Shown here: positions 63,868 to 64,000 of the stretch, piece by piece
Position numbering within the stretch: position 1 is the first letter of the stretch
How the letters are laid out: every line of letters starts with the position of its first letter
Assembly: GCF_900291465.1 (NCBI RefSeq)
Contig: NZ_LT985808.1
Span: 1,868,574 to 1,932,573 of the forward strand
Direction: 5' to 3'
DNA length: 64,000 nt
Source: Bacteroides sp. Marseille-P3684
Lineage (GTDB): Bacteria; Bacteroidota; Bacteroidia; Bacteroidales; Bacteroidaceae
The notes under the pieces: generated by a model
The model's database searches: none
Told to the model about the DNA's origin: nothing
The model's input: the letters and a program-made list of their open reading frames with translations, nothing else
Position numbers and translations under genes: made by a program

Positions 63868-64000
63868 GTACGCTCGGCATGAGTATTAGCTAACGGGTGC
63901 AAGTCCCTAATGAGCCCTAATAGCGGGAATCATACAGCCAATAGCAAGGGTGTCCATCGTGAGGTGGAATCTGAAGGAAGCTTGCGGCAAACATCTGGTC
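63868..64000 (+). mobile_element. Group IIC intron, second copy (5' end, cut by the window)
   Basis: All 133 visible bases are identical to 35987-36119. It again sits immediately after a terminator hairpin plus T run and in the same orientation. The rest lies outside the window. Confidence 0.95.

Overview
The window reads as chromosome of a gut Bacteroidales bacterium (Bacteroides/Phocaeicola type). The evidence is the gene families: a SusD-type lipoprotein with its accessory lipoproteins, two TonB-dependent receptors, DUF4374, DUF4468 and DUF3805/3806 proteins, a Rho factor with a very long low-complexity insertion, and promoters of the Bacteroidota form (-7 TAnnTTTG with a TTG about 20 bases upstream). 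I see no tRNA, rRNA or CRISPR array.

Layout. 1-2781: the end of a Sus-like nutrient-binding operon. 2951-5146: rho (minus). 5521-6034: a repeat element (copy A). 6234-10965: ridA, a transglutaminase-like protein, a glyoxalase-fold protein, a DUF3805/3806 protein and an ABC-F ATPase. 11058-14007: a small AT-rich island (HTH protein, lipoprotein, exported YidD-TPR fusion, small exported protein) bounded by a 32-bp repeat of the 3' end of engB. 13966-16019: engB and a sodium/solute symporter. 16223-17135: an AT-rich DUF3791/DUF3990 toxin-antitoxin-like module. 17338-28965: housekeeping genes (recR, GNAT, holin-like envelope genes, SPOR lipoprotein, ruvX, def, TPR protein, thrS-infC-rpmI-rplT, hsp20, DprA-like protein). 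29021-30996: divergent Lrp regulator and metY. 31106-31617: repeat copy B. 31619-35912: LysR, a DUF6621-like protein and clpB. 35987-37908: a complete group IIC intron. 37988-42587: TonB receptor, TetR, YigZ, yaaA. 42726-45863: 2-oxoacid:ferredoxin oxidoreductase operon. 46233-48581: DUF4468 protein and a glycosyltransferase. 48733-53736: a XusABC-like siderophore uptake operon. 53887-55471: NlpC/P60, a 41-bp tandem repeat array and a YdeI-like protein. 55653-63848: an accessory region of exported or redox enzymes, two aldo/keto reductase remnants, a PIN toxin pair, and AraC and TetR regulators. From 63868 the window ends inside a second, identical copy of the intron.

The most unusual features are non-coding. 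A dispersed element of about 515 bp is present twice in opposite orientation, each copy carrying four 14-bp palindromes about 22 bp apart. A 138-base nested inverted repeat lies inside the engB island. Seven 41-bp tandem repeats follow the NlpC/P60 gene. Two identical group IIC introns each sit directly behind a terminator hairpin. The window also holds a candidate exported small-molecule pathway (cupin/CMD protein, ABM lipoprotein and secreted amidohydrolase).
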